Shown one piece after another: positions 26,137-33,941 of a DNA stretch of 37,051 nt. This DNA comes from Candidatus Rokuibacteriota bacterium (lineage in GTDB: Bacteria > Methylomirabilota > Methylomirabilia > Rokubacteriales > CSP1-6): positions 1-37,051 of the forward strand of contig QHRX01000008.1 in the NCBI GenBank assembly GCA_003221455.1, written 5' to 3'. Position 1 is the first letter of the stretch. Every line of letters begins with the position of its first letter. Both the position numbers and the translations under genes were made by a program. The notes beneath the pieces are model-generated. The model searched no databases, was not told the origin of the DNA, and saw only the letters and a program-made list of their open reading frames with translations.

Positions 26137-26550
26137 ATGGTGTGCCCGCTTCCCGAATACGCTCGCGCCCGGGTACCGCGACCCCGCTTCGTGAAGTCGA
26201 TTGCCCCGCTGGTGCTCGTCCTTGCCGTCTGCGCACTGACAGGCACCGCCGCCGGCCACGCGATGCTTCAGCGGACGGAGCCCCGCGTCGAGAGCAGGGT
26301 GAAGCGTTCTCCCGACGAGGTGAAGCTCTATTTCACCGAACCCCTCGAACCAGCCTACAGCTCGGTCCGTGTCGTGAACGATCGCGGAGGGCAGGTGGAT
26401 CGCGGGGACAGTCGTGTTGACCGCTCGAACCCGGTACTGCTCCGCGTGACACTCCCGGCGCTTCCTCCAGGAACGTACCGGGTGAGGTGGCGGGTGCTGT
26501 CGATCGACGCCGACGTGACCGAAGGCGGCTTCGCGTTCAGAGTCGAATGA
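26137..26550 (+). CDS. CopC-domain protein
   Basis: Signal peptide then HAMLQRTEPRVESRVKRSPDEVKLYFTEPLEPAYSSVRVVNDRGG...LPPGTYRVRWRVLSIDADVTEGGFAFRV; stop overlaps next ATG. Confidence 0.87.
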   Translation: MVCPLPEYARARVPRPRFVKSIAPLVLVLAVCALTGTAAGHAMLQRTEPRVESRVKRSPDEVKLYFTEPLEPAYSSVRVVNDRGGQVDRGDSRVDRSNPVLLRVTLPALPPGTYRVRWRVLSIDADVTEGGFAFRVE

Positions 26551-28526
26551 GGCTCTTCCTTCTCGCTGCGTCTTGGGTACACCTCGCCTCCTCCGTCCTC
26601 CTCACGGGGGCGTTCTTCATGCTCCTCCTGGCGGGCAACCCGAGCGAGCGGCCGACCGCGCGCCGGTGGGAGAGGACGATCGCCGTCTACTCGCGCCGCG
26701 TCCTCCTTGTCGCCCTCGGCTCCGGGATCGCCTGCCTGCTAGCGCGGACCGCAGTCTTCGAGGGCCGCCTCGAGGCGGCCCTCGAGCCTCGAGCGGTGTG
26801 GCGGGCTCTCCTCGATACGCGTCCCGGACTCATCTGGCTGGCGCGTCACGGTCTCCTCGTCGTGCTCGGGGCGTTTCTCCTCTTGCCAGCGGACGTCAGG
26901 GAGACCAGGAACTGGATCGCCGCCCGCGTCGAACCCCTCGTGCTCGGCATGCTCGCGCTCGCTCTCGTGAGCGGCTCGAGCCACGCGGCCGGTGTCGCCC
27001 CTCGCACGGTGCTGGCGGTGGCGGTTGACGTCGCCCATCTTCTTGGGTCCGGCATCTGGATCGGTGGGCTCGTCCCGCTCGCGCTTTTGCTGAGAGCGGC
27101 GAGCCGTGAAGCCGGTGCGGACTCACGGCTCTATGCAGAGCGCGCCGTCCTCCGGTTCTCCGGCGCCGCGCTCGCGACGATGATCGTCCTGATCACGTCG
27201 GGATCGATGAACGCGTTCGTGCAGGTCGGGAGCGTCGCGGGCCTCGCGGGGACGGCATACGGCCACCTGCTCTTGGCAAAGCTGTCGGTCCTCGTTCCGG
27301 TTCTCGTCCTGGCGGCGGTCAACCGCGTGCGCCTGCTTCCTGCGCTTTCCCGACCGACCACCACGGTCGGGTGTCCGGCGATGCGCAGCCTTGCCGCATT
27401 CGTCGGACTCGAAGCCATCCTGGCGCTCGTCCTGCTTGCCCTGGTCGCGGCGATGACGCTTACGACGCCCGCCCGCCATGAGCAACCAGTCTGGCCGTTG
27501 CCGTTCCGATTCTCCCTGGACGCCGCGCTCGAGGGGCCGGCCACGCGATGGCGGGCACTCCTGGGCAGCCAACTCGTCTTGCTCGGAACCGTTGCCGCGA
27601 TCGCATCCCTGTTCGTGCGCCGCCGGCGCGCCCCGGTGCTCGCCGGCGCGCTGGTCCTCATCGCCGTCGGCGCCGGCGGTGGCCTTGCACCGTTCGTGGT
27701 CGACGCCTATCCAACCACGTACCGGCGGCCGCCGGTGACCTATCACGCCGCCTCGATCGCACCCGGGATGCTCGTCTACCATGAGCACTGCGCCACCTGC
27801 CACGGCGCCACGGGGGCCGGTGACGGACCCTCGATGCAAGGCCGGCGGCCGCCGGCCGATCTTCGCTCCCCGCCCGTATCCCGCCGGCACGCGGGCGAGA
27901 TTTTCTGGCTGGTGACCCACGGCATCCCCGAGCGTGGCATGCCCGGCTTCGAGAACCGGCTCGGCGATGCCGAGCGCTGGGACGTGATCAACTTCATCAG
28001 GGCGCTCGGCGCTGCCGGTGACGCCGGCCGACTCGGACGGGTGGTGGAGCCTGAGCGCCCCTGGCTGGTCGCGCCCGACTTTGCCGTCTCGGTGGGCCCG
28101 TTAGCGCCGGGTGCGCTGCGCGACTACCGAGGGCGGCGGATCGTCCTGCTGGTGTTCTACACGCTACCGGGATCCCGCCCGCGCATGACCCAGCTCGCGC
28201 GGAGTTACGACCTCTTGTGGATCATGGGTGTGGAGGTCATCGCCGTGCCGACCGATGCCTCGTCCGAGGCGATCAGAGAGCTCGGCTCCTCACCGCCCGC
28301 CCTGTTCCCGGTGGTGACCGACGGGGCCCTCGATATCGTCCGGGCCTACCGTATGTTCGCGCCCGGGCCTCACGCAGAGCTCCTGATCGACCGTCAGGGC
28401 TATATCCGGGCGATCTGGAAAGGCGATACCGAAGCGATGCCCGAGGCCACGGTGCTCCTGGGCCAGGTCGAGCAGCTCAACGAAGAGAGGAACGTCGCCC
28501 CCTTCCCGGACGACCACATCCACTGA
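26547..28526 (+). CDS. CopD-type membrane domain / cytochrome c / redoxin-like fusion protein
   Basis: N-terminal multi-TM CopD-like region (DVAHLLGSGIWIGGLVPLALLL, AKLSVLVPVLVLAAVNRVRLLP); CATCHGATGAGDG...GIPERGMPGF haem c domain; C-terminal LRDYRGRRIVLLVFYTLPGSRPRMTQLARSYDLLWIMGVEVIAVPTD...LIDRQGYIRAIW thioredoxin-fold-like. Confidence 0.85.
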   Translation: MRLFLLAASWVHLASSVLLTGAFFMLLLAGNPSERPTARRWERTIAVYSRRVLLVALGSGIACLLARTAVFEGRLEAALEPRAVWRALLDTRPGLIWLARHGLLVVLGAFLLLPADVRETRNWIAARVEPLVLGMLALALVSGSSHAAGVAPRTVLAVAVDVAHLLGSGIWIGGLVPLALLLRAASREAGADSRLYAERAVLRFSGAALATMIVLITSGSMNAFVQVGSVAGLAGTAYGHLLLAKLSVLVPVLVLAAVNRVRLLPALSRPTTTVGCPAMRSLAAFVGLEAILALVLLALVAAMTLTTPARHEQPVWPLPFRFSLDAALEGPATRWRALLGSQLVLLGTVAAIASLFVRRRRAPVLAGALVLIAVGAGGGLAPFVVDAYPTTYRRPPVTYHAASIAPGMLVYHEHCATCHGATGAGDGPSMQGRRPPADLRSPPVSRRHAGEIFWLVTHGIPERGMPGFENRLGDAERWDVINFIRALGAAGDAGRLGRVVEPERPWLVAPDFAVSVGPLAPGALRDYRGRRIVLLVFYTLPGSRPRMTQLARSYDLLWIMGVEVIAVPTDASSEAIRELGSSPPALFPVVTDGALDIVRAYRMFAPGPHAELLIDRQGYIRAIWKGDTEAMPEATVLLGQVEQLNEERNVAPFPDDHIH

Positions 28527-28548
28527 TGGAATCCGGAGCGCCTCCTTG

Positions 28549-28950
28549 ATGCCCGTGTGGCAGGTGGTCCTCCTCGTGAACCTCACGCTCGCCGTTGGCC
28601 TGGGCCTGGGCTACGCCGACTGGGGCCGGCGGGCGGACCGGCTCTATCAGGAACTCGAGGCCACCCGCGCGAGAGTGGAGCAGCTCGAGCGCGAGCGCGC
28701 GGCGTGCACCACCGGTGCCCGTGCCGGCGAGCAGCAGTGGGAGGCGCGCGGGATCGTACGGGCGATCTTCCCCCGGGCGGACCTGCTGGTGATCACGCAC
28801 GAGGAGATTCGGGGGTTCCTCCCGCCGAGGACCACCAGCTTCCGGGCGTCGCCGAAGCTTCGTCACGCGGTCCGGGTGGGCGACGCGATACGATTTTCGC
28901 TGCGGGGCGCGTTCCGGGACGCCACCATCGTGGCGATCGAGAGATGGTGA
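28549..28950 (+). CDS. Membrane-anchored CusF-like (copper-binding-domain-like) protein
   Basis: N-terminal TM, coiled coil, then GIVRAIFPRADLLVITHEEIRGFLPPRTTSFRASPKLRHAVRVGDAIRFSLRG...IVAIE, the CusF-like pattern. Confidence 0.6.
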   Translation: MPVWQVVLLVNLTLAVGLGLGYADWGRRADRLYQELEATRARVEQLERERAACTTGARAGEQQWEARGIVRAIFPRADLLVITHEEIRGFLPPRTTSFRASPKLRHAVRVGDAIRFSLRGAFRDATIVAIERW

Positions 28951-28980
28951 ATGGATCTGGCCCGGCCGCGCGCAGGTCGA

Positions 28981-29079
28981 GGCCGCGGTAATACCGACAG
29001 GTCGTATCCCCGCCGCTCGATGTCCAAGGAGCTCCTTGATATGCCCGATCTGGCCGCCGTTGACACGCGCGCGAATCAT
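28981..29079 (-). pseudogene. Tyrosine recombinase C-terminal remnant A (frameshifted)
   Basis: VNGGQIGHIKELLGH followed in another frame by GGDTTCRYYRGLDLRAA. Confidence 0.5.
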
Positions 29080-29115
29080 CCCCTACCTTCTCCCTCATCT
29101 CTCGGGGCCCCACCG

Positions 29116-29202
29116 GGGGTCTCCGAACGCGTCGTGATGACGGTGATCGGCCACACGACTCGTGCCGTCTTCGGTCGCTACCACACGGTCAGCCCCGCTG
29201 AA
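29116..29202 (+). pseudogene. Tyrosine recombinase C-terminal remnant B
   Basis: GVSERVVMTVIGHTTRAVFGRYHTVSPAE, resembling the integrase GH...R..F.RY..VS motif. Confidence 0.6.
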
Positions 29203-29208
29203 AGAACT

Positions 29209-29224
29209 TCAGGTACTTACCTGA
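29209..29224. repeat. Inverted repeat TCAGGTA-CT-TACCTGA
   Basis: Read directly; 7-bp perfect arms, 2-nt spacer. Confidence 0.6.
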
Positions 29225-29574
29225 GATTTTGATCTGACCATCTGCCGCGCCATGTCTGTGATCAACGCCCTCAACGGCCGGCACGCCGGCCAACAACGCG
29301 CCGTAGGTCAAGGCCGCTGCGGAAATCATCACCGAGAAATTGAGAATGATGATGCCAGTCTGCGGCACGCCGTCCAACTCCAGGTGACCAGGAGGATGTC
29401 ATGAAACCAGGCAGTCCAGTTGATGCCTAGAACCTGTTCAACGCCGCCGAAATTGGTGAACCTTCACACACGCTCCACCAGGCGCAGTTGCCGGGGCTGG
29501 GAGCCGAGCGAGGATCACTCGTGCGCCTGCTCGGGCAATGATGTCGTGCCGTCTGCGGGCGGAGAGCGCGGCGA

Positions 29575-29850
29575 TCATGTCGTTCCTCTCGTGGGGTCAT
29601 CCGTTGGCGGAGCGCCCCACGCCAGGGCCGCCTCGATGACGCGGTCCAGGTGGTCGAAGTCGATCGGCTTCGTGACGTAGTCGAACGCTCCGCTTTTCAG
29701 GGTCTGCCGCGCCGCAGGAACGTCAGTGTTCGCTGTCACCATGATGACCGGGGCCAGCGTCCGGATCCGCCAGAGGAGCTCGAGGCCGTCCATGCCGGGC
29801 ATATGGAGATCCAGGAGCACCACGTCCGGGCGCGCGCGGGCGATGACCTG
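29575..29850 (-). pseudogene. Response-regulator receiver domain, N-terminally truncated
   Basis: ARARPDVVLLDLHMPGMDGLELLWRIRTLAPVIMVTANTDVPAARQTLKSGAFDYVTKPIDFDHLDRVIEAAL; the first part of the REC domain is absent and replaced by antisense recombinase sequence. Confidence 0.8.
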
Positions 29851-30003
29851 CGGCGCACGTTGGCGTCGGGGGCGGTCCAGCGAAGCGCCAGCCTGCGGGA
29901 AGTCAAGGAATCGCTGGGGCACAGCTCGCCGGCGATGGTGATCCGGTACGCGCACCTGAGCCCCGAGCATCTCCGGCGCGCGGTTGCCCGCCTGGATGGG
30001 GGG
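29836..30003 (+). pseudogene. Tyrosine recombinase C-terminal remnant C
   Basis: DDLRRTLASGAVQRSASLREVKESLGHSSPAMVIRYAHLSPEHLRRAVARLDG; N-terminal catalytic part absent. Confidence 0.82.
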
Positions 30004-30099
30004 CGCTTGCCGACGCTGTTACCGCTTCGGCCTCAGCGCAAATCTCAACGCAAGAGCCTGCCGACCTCGTAGGGGTGCCCCAGAAGTCCTTGTCGTAGT

Positions 30100-30176
30100 T
30101 GGTACGCCCGGCAGGAATCGAACCTGCGACCTTCGGATTCGAAGTCCGACGCTCTATCCAACTGAGCTACGGGCGC
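30100..30176 (-). tRNA. tRNA-Arg (anticodon TCG)
   Basis: Minus strand GCGCCCGTAGCTCAGTTGGATAGAGCGTCGGACTTCGAATCCGAAGGTCGCAGGTTCGAATCCTGCCGGGCGTACCA; cloverleaf, CCA encoded. Confidence 0.95.
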
Positions 30177-30187
30177 ATACACCATAA

Positions 30188-30265
30188 TGGGGTGAGCGAA
30201 GGGAATTGAACCCTCAACCCCTGGAGCCACAGTCCAGTGCTCTGACCAATTGAGCTACGCTCACC
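30188..30265 (-). tRNA. tRNA-His (anticodon GTG)
   Basis: Minus strand GGTGAGCGTAGCTCAATTGGTCAGAGCACTGGACTGTGGCTCCAGGGGTTGAGGGTTCAATTCCCTTCGCTCACCCCA; CCA encoded. Confidence 0.95.
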
Positions 30266-30305
30266 GCGTTCGTGCGCTGGAACCAGGACGGCCCGGGGCT
30301 TCATG

Positions 30306-31193
30306 CTACCGTAGCTTCCCCAGGGGCGCAATCACGTCCCGCATCGTCTCGAGCCCTTCGCGGGCCGAGCGAAGGGGCGTCGCCAGGACCCGGAGCGCCC
30401 GCTCCACCCTGAGACCGCCCCGCAGCGGGCGCGGCGCCCGCTGCCCGAGGCGCGCCGTCGGGACGGGCGCCAGCCAGCCGTCGTCGAGCCCGAACACCTC
30501 GGCCACGAGCCGCGCGAACGCGTACCGATCCAGCACGGACGTCCCCGCGACGTGATAGACGCCACGCGCGTCGTGTTCGACAAGTTCGACGCTCGCGGCC
30601 GCGAGGTCGCCGTTGAAGGTGGGGCTCGAGACCTGATCGGCCGGTACCGACATCCTCTCGCCCTCGCGGCAGTGCCGGATCACTTGGTACACGAAGTTCT
30701 TCTCCTGCCGCTCCGGCCCGTAGACGACCGTCGTCCGAAGGATCAGGCAACGCGGAAGCGCCTCTCGCACGGCCAGCTCGCCCTCCCATTTGGTGCGCCC
30801 GTAGACCGACAGGGGGTTTGCGCGGTCGTCCTCGCCGTAGGGCCCGGCGGTGCCGTCGAAGATGTACTCCGTGGAGTAAAATACGAAGCCCGCGCCGAGC
30901 CGCGCCGCCGCCTGCGCCGCCGCCCGCGGTCCGTCGCGGTTCAGCCGCGCGGCATCGTCGGGATGCGCCTCGCAGAAATCGACATGGGTGAGGGCGCCCG
31001 CGCAGAACACCCAGTCGGGGGCGGTCTCGCCCAGGAGCCGCTCCGTGGTCGGCGCATCCCCCAGGTCGAGGTGGACGGTCCCCGGCGCGGCCGTGCGCGC
31101 GTGTGTGCCGACGACGGCGTGGCCGCGGCGGCCCAGCTCGAGGCAGAGCGCGCCACCCACCTGTCCCGACGCGCCGATCACCAGAGCCCGCAT
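30306..31193 (-). CDS. SDR-family sugar nucleotide reductase, dTDP-4-dehydrorhamnose reductase (RmlD)-like
   Basis: MRALVIGASGQVGGALCLELGRRGHAVVG; DWVFCAGALTHVDFCEAHPDDAARLN; FYSTEYIFDG; NPLSVYGRTKWEGE. Confidence 0.92.
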   Translation of the reverse strand: MRALVIGASGQVGGALCLELGRRGHAVVGTHARTAAPGTVHLDLGDAPTTERLLGETAPDWVFCAGALTHVDFCEAHPDDAARLNRDGPRAAAQAAARLGAGFVFYSTEYIFDGTAGPYGEDDRANPLSVYGRTKWEGELAVREALPRCLILRTTVVYGPERQEKNFVYQVIRHCREGERMSVPADQVSSPTFNGDLAAASVELVEHDARGVYHVAGTSVLDRYAFARLVAEVFGLDDGWLAPVPTARLGQRAPRPLRGGLRVERALRVLATPLRSAREGLETMRDVIAPLGKLR

Positions 31194-31231
31194 GTCGAAA
31201 AACCCGTCGATCCGCGACGAGACGGGCCGTG

Positions 31232-31702
31232 CTACTCCGGCAGCGCGATCTCCGCCTGGCGGCGCGGAATCTCCCGCTCGATCCGGAGCCAGACGCTGAG
31301 GGGATCGAAGGACGCTCGGTTCTGGGCGGCGCAGGCCTGGAGCTTATCGACGAGCTGCCGGCCCTCGGCGACCCGCCGCCGGGGTGCCTTCGCCTCGTGC
31401 CGGAGTGTGTCGTCCCTGGCGGCCTTGGCATCGATCCACGCCTGCTCGAGGTGGGCCATCAGCAGAACGACGTCATTGACCCTCGCCTCCTCGAACTGAC
31501 TCCACTCCGCGTCGCTCGAGAAGCGGGGGCAGGGCTCGACGAGCACCGCGCCGAGCCGGCTCGCGACAGAGTCGACCGCCTGGAGGGGATGGTCGACGCG
31601 CACGCTCGCCTCGGCGACCGAGCGGATCGTGGGGCCGGCTGACGCCGCCGGCGCGACGGCGGCAAGGCACGCGAGGAGGACGCCGGTCGGGCCAGCTCGC
31701 AC
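31232..31702 (-). CDS. Hypothetical secreted protein
   Basis: GTG start, signal peptide (RAGPTGVLLACLAAVAPAASA), no recognised domain. Confidence 0.6.
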   Translation of the reverse strand: MRAGPTGVLLACLAAVAPAASAGPTIRSVAEASVRVDHPLQAVDSVASRLGAVLVEPCPRFSSDAEWSQFEEARVNDVVLLMAHLEQAWIDAKAARDDTLRHEAKAPRRRVAEGRQLVDKLQACAAQNRASFDPLSVWLRIEREIPRRQAEIALPE

Positions 31703-31708
31703 GCGGCT

Positions 31709-31718
31709 AGTATATACT
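31709..31718. promoter_or_regulatory. Candidate bidirectional promoter, palindromic -10 element AGTATATACT
   Basis: Gives TATACT on both strands, with a GTG start 6 nt away on each side. Confidence 0.5.
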
Positions 31719-31724
31719 CAGCCA

Positions 31725-32093
31725 GTGAAACGCCGGCGGATGGTCTGCCGGGCCGCCTGCCTCGCGGTCCTCGGCGCGCTCTGTCTCGTCGCGGGCGCGC
31801 ATGCGGCCGACTACTTCACGATCACCTACAACATCGATCGCAGCGGCCCGCGCCAGATCCGCCTCGACGGTCGCATCTTCAACAACACCTCCCTCGACGC
31901 GGTCAACGTCCGGCTCCGCGTCCAGGCGCTCAGCGCCGCGGGCGACGTCGTCGCCGAGCTGCCCGCGTACGTCGACCGGCTCATCCGGGCGCGGCACGAA
32001 GGCTACTGGGACGCCTCCGTGCCGCCCGATCCTCGCATCACGGGGTTCCGGATCGTCGTCGCCGGCTACCGCTTCCTGGTCCAGGGGCCGTAA
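31725..32093 (+). CDS. Hypothetical secreted protein
   Basis: GTG start; KRRR then hydrophobic signal (CLAVLGALCLVAGAHAADYF); FNNTSLDAVNVRLRVQALSAAGDVVAE. Confidence 0.65.
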   Translation: MKRRRMVCRAACLAVLGALCLVAGAHAADYFTITYNIDRSGPRQIRLDGRIFNNTSLDAVNVRLRVQALSAAGDVVAELPAYVDRLIRARHEGYWDASVPPDPRITGFRIVVAGYRFLVQGP

Positions 32094-32098
32094 CCCGC

Positions 32099-32623
32099 CT
32101 ATGCCTTGGCGAGCGCGCGGATGATCTCCCGGCAGAACGCGGGCAGGTCGTCAGGCCGGCGCGACGTGATCAGGTTGCCGTCCACCACGACCTCTTCGTC
32201 GACCCAGTTGGTCCCCGCCGCGACCAGGTCGTCCTTGATCGAGAAGAACGACGTCGCACGCTTCCCCTTCAGGATGCCCGCCGACACGAGCATCCAGCCC
32301 GCATGGCAGATCGCCGCAACAACCTTCCCCTGCTGGTGGGCCTCACGGACGAGCTTCACCATCGCGGCGTGGCGCCGCATGACGTCGGGGGCGTAGCCAC
32401 CGGGCACGATCACGGCGTCGAACTCGACCGCGCTCACCGCCTCGGCCTGGACGTCGACGTTGACCGGATAGCCGTGCTTGGAGGTGTAGGACTTGGCCCC
32501 GCCGGCGCCGATGACCTTCACCTCTGCCCCTTCCTCCCGGAGCCGGTAGTACGGCACCCACAGCTCCATCTCCTGGTACATGTTCTCGGCGAGCACCGCG
32601 ATGCGCTTTCCTTGGAGCTTCAT
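32099..32623 (-). CDS. DJ-1/PfpI family protein (type 1 glutamine amidotransferase-like)
   Basis: GKRIAVLAENMYQEMELWVPYYRLREEGAEVKVIG; AVIVPGGYAPDVMRRH; KVVAAICHAGWMLVSAGILKGKRATSF; LITSRRPDDLPAFCREI. Confidence 0.93.
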   Translation of the reverse strand: MKLQGKRIAVLAENMYQEMELWVPYYRLREEGAEVKVIGAGGAKSYTSKHGYPVNVDVQAEAVSAVEFDAVIVPGGYAPDVMRRHAAMVKLVREAHQQGKVVAAICHAGWMLVSAGILKGKRATSFFSIKDDLVAAGTNWVDEEVVVDGNLITSRRPDDLPAFCREIIRALAKA

Positions 32624-32709
32624 GTCTCCTCCCTTGCTGTGCCGGCGCCAGACTAGGGCCCCGGCGGTCCACGGTCGTTCGGCTCGGACTCCCCGGCGGC
32701 CCGGGTCGC

Positions 32710-32976
32710 CTACTGCTGTTGCTGCTCTAGCTGCCGCTCCTTGATGCCCTGCTCGATCGCCTTGATCCGGCCCTCGACCCGCCGGATTTCCACGCGCAGC
32801 CGGATGAGTCGGGTGAGCTCTTCGTCGCTCTGCGGCTCCTGTTTCACGAGCGTCGTAAGCTCCTGCCTGAGTGTAACGAGTCTCGCCCGCTCGGACTCCA
32901 GGAAGATCTCCGTCATGCTCTGGGCCTGCGCGGGGCCGACGAGCGCCAGGACAAGAAACAGCGCCCACAGTACCAT
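32710..32976 (-). CDS. Small secreted coiled-coil hypothetical protein
   Basis: Signal-like MVLWALFLVLALVGPAQAQ then charged helix ending ERQLEQQQQ. Confidence 0.5.
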   Translation of the reverse strand: MVLWALFLVLALVGPAQAQSMTEIFLESERARLVTLRQELTTLVKQEPQSDEELTRLIRLRVEIRRVEGRIKAIEQGIKERQLEQQQQ

Positions 32977-33149
32977 CAAGATCCTCCATCGGCCTGACAC
33001 CCTTGCCGAGGCTCCCGCCCGTCCTCCGGAGCAGAGTCCCATTATCGGCGACCCCAGGCCCCCGTGTAAGCCCCCCGTTAAATCGCTTGCCGTCGATGCG
33101 ATAATCCCGACCAACGGGCCGGCGAGCCGGCTCGGACAGAGGAGGCCGC

Positions 33150-33431
33150 GTGGGCCAGCTGTTATTCGTCGTGTCACGGGAGGCGATCAAGCGCTACCAG
33201 GACTTCAAGCGCGCCTTTTCGGACCAGGAGTCGGTCGAGATCATTCTCGACCGCCGGGTCGGCCAGCGGCGGCGGTCCGCCGCAGGGCCCTCCGACCCTG
33301 GCAGTGACCGCCGGCACGCCGACCGCCGCGCGAGGCCCGACGTCGACTCGGATCTGAGCTCCCTCGGCTACTCCGTGGTGCGGCTGACCAAGCCCGCGCG
33401 GTTCGTCTCCAGCTCAAACACGAACCGGTAA
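33150..33431 (+). CDS. Small hypothetical protein with DRR-rich motif
   Basis: GAGGAGG RBS; GTG start; VEIILDRRVGQRRR...SDRRHADRRA...LGYSVVRL. Confidence 0.5.
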   Translation: MGQLLFVVSREAIKRYQDFKRAFSDQESVEIILDRRVGQRRRSAAGPSDPGSDRRHADRRARPDVDSDLSSLGYSVVRLTKPARFVSSSNTNR

Positions 33432-33941
33432 GCGCCCAGGCCTAAGGTCGAACACGGGGCGGCCCTTCACGATCCTACCCTTTCCGCGAAGTCCGTGCCT
33501 TTATGGCTCCGTTAGCCCCCGAGGATCCGACGGCGGCGGCCCCGCGATCTGCAGCGGGCTGGCCACTCTCCTGGCCGCGGCGGACCCGCTCGGCGTCGGC
33601 GAGCTGGCACTGACGAAGCCTAGGCTCGGCCGGCGCGGCCCCAAGCCCACGTTCGTCTACGCCGCCTCGAGCTCGCGACGCCAGGGGCGGGAGCGCTGGT
33701 CGGACTCAAGGCCGGCCAGGTGCGCCCGCCCACCGGGCCTGGGCGTCGTCAACCCACGGACGGGAGGGAGGGAGATCCTCGACCGAAGGGTCGCCCGCCC
33801 CGAGCCCCGACGGCGGCTTCGCGACGCTCTCAGATCGGGCCAGGAGCACGACGGACCCCGCGACGGCGAGGCTCGCCGTGCTGACGCCGGCGGCCCAGCA
33901 GCTCAGCCACGGGACCTAGAGAGGGGGCGGCGGCTCGTCCG

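Noticed and set aside
26487-26546. Upstream extension of the CopD fusion ORF (MAGAVDRRRRDRRRLRVQS)
   Set aside because: Out-of-frame overlap with the CopC C-terminus; ATG at 26547 with ATGA coupling and hydrophobic N-terminus is a better start.
29189-29377. 62-aa minus ORF (IIILNFSVMISAAALTYGALLAGV...)
   Set aside because: Looks hydrophobic but I recognise no family, and it lies within the remnant zone; too weak to call a gene.
32624-33190. N-terminal extension of the DJ-1/PfpI ORF
   Set aside because: Low-complexity and overlaps other features; MKLQGKRIAVLAEN at 32623 is the natural family start.
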